Source of the DNA: Acidobacteriota bacterium
GTDB taxonomy: Bacteria; Acidobacteriota; Vicinamibacteria; Vicinamibacterales; JAFNAJ01
DNA length: 7,829 nt
Direction: 5' to 3'
NCBI GenBank assembly: GCA_017860085.1
Contig: JAFNAJ010000111.1
Coordinates: 1 to 7,829, forward strand
Both the position numbers and the translations under genes were made by a program. The notes under the pieces are model-generated. The model made no database searches. It saw nothing but the letters and a program-made list of their open reading frames with translations, and was not told the DNA's origin. This document shows, in pieces, positions 4,468 to 7,829 of this stretch. The number at the start of each line of letters is the position of its first letter. Within the stretch, counting starts at the first letter, position 1.

Positions 4468-7224
4468 TCACGGCAGGACGGCAGCGTCTCGTGGCGGCCG
4501 TTCGTCGAGCGAGGGGCAGACACGCAAGTCGTGTGCACGCCCGCGCCGTCCCTCCCAGACGACGTGGCCTCCGGCCGGGCCGAGTCGTCCAGCCTGCTCG
4601 AGCGTCTCGTAGAACGACCGCGGCAGCACGGCGCCCAGACTGCCGCTTCCCGGCTTGAATCGCCCCCCGTCGAGCCGCGCCACGAGATACAGCGCATCCC
4701 GCGCCCTCGTCGTGGCCACGTAGAGCAGGCGCCGCGTCTCCTCGACCTCGGCCTCCCGCTCCTCGTCGTCCGCATTCGATCGGAAGGGCCCGACCGCGAC
4801 CGCGGGTTCGCCGTCCTCCCCCCGCGCGACCAGACGAACGGCGGCTTCGGCACCGCCGGTCCCACGCTCGAGGTTGACCACGAACACGACCGGGAACTCG
4901 AGCCCCTTGGCGGCATGGACGGTCATCAGGTTGACCGCGTCAACCGCGTCGATCACCGCGTTCGACTCGTCACCGGTCGACAACTGGTCGAGGTGCGCCG
5001 CGATACGTCCCAGCGTCGCATAGCCTCGGTTCTGCAGGCGACGGACGAGCGCCCGCATCTTCTTGACGTTCTCGACGGCCTGGGCGTGCCGCGGGCCCTC
5101 GAGTTCGCAGAGGTAAGCGGTGTCGGCCAGCACGAGGTCCAGCAGCTCGGGCGTGGGCAGTCGATCCACGAGGCGGAGCCAGCGCGGCACGGCTTCCTGC
5201 ACCAGCGTCAGCACCCGTTGGTCCTCGGGATCGAGCACGTCGAGCGGTGCAGCCGACTCTCCCGTCAGGGCGCCCGGCAGGTCGTTGCGCAGGGCACGCA
5301 ACGCCGCGTCAGACAGCCTGATGAAGCGGGAACGCAGCAGCGCCGCCGCCGCTGACGGGACATGAGGCGAGGCGAGGTAGCGCAACAACGCCACGAGGTC
5401 GATGACCTCGTCGGTCTCGAAGAAGCCCAGCCCCTTGTACACGTACGACGGGATGCTCCGTGCGGCAAGGGCGCGCTCGAACTCCCGGTGGCTCTCGCGC
5501 GCACGGAACAGGATGGCAACATCGCCGGGCCCTGCGCTTCGCGCGAGCCCCGTGTGACGGTCGCGGACGGTGCACTGCGCCAGAATGCGCGCCACCTCGG
5601 AGGCGACCGCGCGGGCAGCCTCCTGCACGCCGTCGGTGCTCACGAGCCCGAGGCCCAGGATCGGCTCGCGCAGGGCCGAGGGCAAGGATGACTCCGCACC
5701 CGGCGTCTCGATCCCGGCCTCCCAGTCTTCAGGAAACCGGTCGCGCTCGTCATACGAGAACGCGTCGCGACGAGTCGCGTCCCGTTGCAGCGCTGTGAAG
5801 AGATCGTTGACGAACGCGAGCAACTCGGGACGGGCGCGGTAGCTGCGTGTGATCCACCGTCGCGGCTGCCCCGCCGGTCTCAGGCGCTCGATCGCCCGTG
5901 CGGCGTCGTCGAGCAGCGACACGTCGGCATCCCGAAACCGATAGATCGACTGTTTGCGGTCGCCGACGATGAAGATCGATGGTGGGAGCGGAGCCTCGTG
6001 CACGAGTCCGGCGCCCTCACCCCACGACTGCACCAGCAGTGACACCAGCTCCCATTGCAGCCGGCTCGTGTCCTGGAACTCGTCGACGAGCACGTGGTGA
6101 TAGCGCGACTCGAGACGGTAGCGACTCTGCGCGAACTCGTCCATCTGCCTCAGCAGCGCTACCGACCGCTCGAGAGCCTCAGGAAAGTCGACGAGACCCC
6201 GATCGAGCATCAGGCGGCGGTACCGGTCGACGGTCATGAGGAACAGCCGCCGCACGCCCCGCACGAGCAGCGTTCCGAGGTCTCGTTCGAAGCGGTCCAT
6301 GGCCACCTTCAGCGGGCCGGCAACCGCCTCCACGGCGCGCGCGTGCCGCGTTCGAGCCGCGCGCGATGCAAAGGCCCGGGCCTCGTACCCGTGCAGGCGT
6401 CGCCTCGGCTGCCGGTCGAGCGTCAGCACGTGGCGCCCGAGCTGGTCGACCAGCGCTCGGACGACGGGCGGGTCGACCGAATCCACCGCCTCGAGTGCGC
6501 GCAGTTCGGCTGACAGCAGGGCGAACCGCGCGTCATGCACGGGCCCATCGGCGAGGAACCCTTCGAGGTCACCGTCGGTGGCGCGGAACGCCTCGAGGAT
6601 TCCGACGCGGCACCGCGCGGCGGCCACCTCCTCGGTGAGACCGTCGGCATCTGGCCCCAGCCATCGGCCCAGGATGCCCGGCGCCACCAGGCGACGACCG
6701 AGCAGATACCGGAGCGCCCGGCGCAATCGCAGGCCGGGGATGGTCGTCAGCACGAGGGCGAGGTCGTCGGCCTCGGCTGAAAGTCCTCGTGCCACGCGAA
6801 GCACGTGGTCGAGGGTCTCTTCGGCCAGTTGGGCGACATCGGTCTCGTCTGCGACGCGGAACGCGGGATCGAGGTCGGCCTCGAGGGGAAACTCGCGCAG
6901 GAGCGACAGGCAGAATGCGTCGATCGTGCTGATGGCGATGTCGCCAATGCGGTCTCTGAGTTCGCGCCACCGCCGGCGGCCTTCGAGGCTGGCCGCGCCA
7001 TCGACCCTGAGCGCCCCGATGATCCGATCGCGCATCTCCGCAGCCGCCTTGCGCGTGAAGGTGATGGCCAGGATGTTGGAGGGATCGACGCCAGCGGCCA
7101 GCAGATTGAGGTATCGGGACACGAGCACCGTGGTCTTGCCAGTGCCGGCCGACGCCTCCAGCACGACGTTCTGCCGTGGATCGACCGCGAAGCTCCGCGC
7201 GCCGGCGTCAGAGAGCGTCGACAT
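4468..7224 (-). CDS. AddA/RecB-like UvrD-family (SF1) DNA helicase lacking a nuclease domain
   Basis: This 918-residue ATP-driven 3'-5' helicase of the UvrD/RecB/AddA group unwinds DNA from double-strand breaks together with an AddB-like partner. All SF1A motifs are present: I, EASAGTGKTT (23-32); Ia, AITFTRKAAAEM (53-64); Ib, ISTIDAFC (98-105); II, LVDEFQDT (379-386); III, VGDRKQSIYRFRDAD (420-434); IV, TRSYRARPELLAFVN (459-473); V, VNLMTVHAAKGLEFPVVF (764-781); and VI, TRRLLYVATTRARDALYL (830-847). The protein stops about 70 residues after motif VI. Classical AddA of about 1,200 residues carries a C-terminal PD-(D/E)XK nuclease, which is absent here; no remnant lies downstream, where other genes begin at once. 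The ATG at 7224 follows AAGGA with eight bases between. It overlaps the upstream nuclease gene by 17 bases, so translation is probably coupled. The longer frame to 7323 overlaps that gene further and is rejected. Confidence 0.92.
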   Translation of the reverse strand: MSTLSDAGARSFAVDPRQNVVLEASAGTGKTTVLVSRYLNLLAAGVDPSNILAITFTRKAAAEMRDRIIGALRVDGAASLEGRRRWRELRDRIGDIAISTIDAFCLSLLREFPLEADLDPAFRVADETDVAQLAEETLDHVLRVARGLSAEADDLALVLTTIPGLRLRRALRYLLGRRLVAPGILGRWLGPDADGLTEEVAAARCRVGILEAFRATDGDLEGFLADGPVHDARFALLSAELRALEAVDSVDPPVVRALVDQLGRHVLTLDRQPRRRLHGYEARAFASRAARTRHARAVEAVAGPLKVAMDRFERDLGTLLVRGVRRLFLMTVDRYRRLMLDRGLVDFPEALERSVALLRQMDEFAQSRYRLESRYHHVLVDEFQDTSRLQWELVSLLVQSWGEGAGLVHEAPLPPSIFIVGDRKQSIYRFRDADVSLLDDAARAIERLRPAGQPRRWITRSYRARPELLAFVNDLFTALQRDATRRDAFSYDERDRFPEDWEAGIETPGAESSLPSALREPILGLGLVSTDGVQEAARAVASEVARILAQCTVRDRHTGLARSAGPGDVAILFRARESHREFERALAARSIPSYVYKGLGFFETDEVIDLVALLRYLASPHVPSAAAALLRSRFIRLSDAALRALRNDLPGALTGESAAPLDVLDPEDQRVLTLVQEAVPRWLRLVDRLPTPELLDLVLADTAYLCELEGPRHAQAVENVKKMRALVRRLQNRGYATLGRIAAHLDQLSTGDESNAVIDAVDAVNLMTVHAAKGLEFPVVFVVNLERGTGGAEAAVRLVARGEDGEPAVAVGPFRSNADDEEREAEVEETRRLLYVATTRARDALYLVARLDGGRFKPGSGSLGAVLPRSFYETLEQAGRLGPAGGHVVWEGRRGRAHDLRVCPSLDERPPRDAAVLP

Positions 7225-7829
7225 CGACGTAGTCCTTGCGGCAGATGGCTGCGAAAGCGCAGGTGGTGCAGAGGCGCAACTCCGAAGGCTGGGGTGGAAA
7301 GCGGCCAGCCTCGATCGCTTCAAGGGCCCGGATCAGCAAGCGCTCGGCCCTGGCCACGGCAGCATCTCGGCCCGTGGCATCTGCAATGACGGGCACGAGC
7401 GTTCTCTGGCCAGCCAGGGGCACGTACGCGGCTTCCGACACCGTCCATCGCTGGCCGTGACGGCCTTCCAGTTGGCGCTCGGCGCATGCGGCGTACACGG
7501 GCAACTGCAGCGAGCGATCGATCCTGGGCGCTTTGCCGCTCTTGTAGTCGATGATCCGCAGGAACCCACCGGCCAGCAGATCAATCCGGTCGGCCTTCCC
7601 ACGCACGAGCCTCGTCGTGGACTCGCCGCCGACGACCAACGGGTACACGCTGCTCAGGTCGTACTCGAGCAATCGCTCGATCACCGTCCCCTCGGCCGAG
7701 GCCTCGACGGCCAGCACACGGTCGCAGATGCCGACAATCGCTGCGGTCCCCAGGAAACGGCGACGCTCGAGCGCGCGCTCGCCCTCCGGCACGGTTGCCA
7801 GCCGCGCCTCAACCACGTCACGGAAGCGC
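7208..7829 (-). CDS. AddB-like protein, C-terminal PD-(D/E)XK nuclease domain (5' end beyond the window)
   Basis: Only the last 206 residues are visible; the frame stays open to the right edge, so the gene starts outside. The visible part is a RecB/AddB-family nuclease domain. Numbered from the first visible codon, it has E55, D80 in the GKADRID strand, D94-Y-K96 in IIDYKSGK (the metal-binding D and catalytic K), and QLPVYAAC, the QxxxY motif of this nuclease clade. The tail carries C-T-T-C-AFAAI-C, i.e. C-x2-C-x5-C, the spacing of the last three 4Fe-4S ligands in AddB. The fourth ligand should lie further upstream: C35 is one candidate, otherwise it is outside the window. The 17-base overlap with the helicase gene and the order nuclease-then-helicase match addB-addA operons. 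The GTG at 7816 is not a credible start because the domain continues past it. Alternatively it may be a stand-alone RecB-family nuclease, if the part beyond the edge is short. Confidence 0.85.
   Translation of the reverse strand, partial: RFRDVVEARLATVPEGERALERRRFLGTAAIVGICDRVLAVEASAEGTVIERLLEYDLSSVYPLVVGGESTTRLVRGKADRIDLLAGGFLRIIDYKSGKAPRIDRSLQLPVYAACAERQLEGRHGQRWTVSEAAYVPLAGQRTLVPVIADATGRDAAVARAERLLIRALEAIEAGRFPPQPSELRLCTTCAFAAICRKDYVDVDAL

Noticed and set aside
4468..4500. Frameshift removing a C-terminal nuclease from the helicase
   Set aside because: The sequence past the stop encodes the convergent small ORF and then a zinc-ribbon gene; no nuclease motif is found in any frame nearby, so the short form looks genuine.
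4396..5355. 319-codon plus-strand open frame opposite the helicase 3' part
   Set aside because: It overlaps the end of the small ORF and the helicase motifs V and VI on the other strand, and shows no domain of its own.

Overview
This is a gene-dense, very GC-rich bacterial window with no RNA gene, mobile element or CRISPR array that I can see, and no gene-free stretch over 300 bases. The gene content (two-domain M16 peptidase, MIP18-Mrp ATPase, DUF4870 protein, J-less DnaJ-type zinc protein, small zinc ribbons, AddAB-type helicase-nuclease) and the composition look to me like an Acidobacteriota genome, perhaps Vicinamibacteria. That assignment is an impression from protein style, not a search result.

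Left block (about 1-3676, all minus strand): a tightly packed five-gene run, read right to left. It holds a mini DnaJ-like zinc protein (3227-3676), a small three-helix membrane protein (2809-3201), a DUF4870/Tic20-like membrane protein (2434-2784), an Mrp/ApbC Fe-S carrier ATPase (1334-2416) and an M16B zinc peptidase (1-1308). Gaps are 17-25 bases, so one transcript is likely. An ATGA overlap at the left edge suggests that a further gene starts at base 4. A good sigma70-type promoter (3688-3717) lies just ahead of the first gene.

Middle block (about 3680-4463): three small genes. A zinc-ribbon protein (3746-3934, plus) diverges from the operon and appears to share its -35 region with the operon promoter. 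A second, unrelated zinc-ribbon protein (3952-4173, minus) converges on it and has its own promoter at 4221-4249. A 56-codon plus-strand ORF (4293-4463) follows, preceded by a perfect 8-bp GC hairpin.

Right block (4468-7829, minus): an AddAB-like recombination/repair pair. The upstream AddB-like protein is cut by the right edge and shows its C-terminal PD-(D/E)XK nuclease domain with an Fe-S type cysteine cluster. It overlaps by 17 bases an AddA-like UvrD/SF1 helicase of 918 codons. The helicase ends soon after motif VI and has no nuclease domain of its own, so the visible complex has a single nuclease, on the AddB-like side.

Most of the window is ordinary housekeeping DNA. The points most worth a second look are the J-less, single-zinc DnaJ-like protein, the overlapping divergent promoters with near-leaderless starts and an inverted repeat, the nuclease-less AddA partner, and the small ORF with its hairpin.
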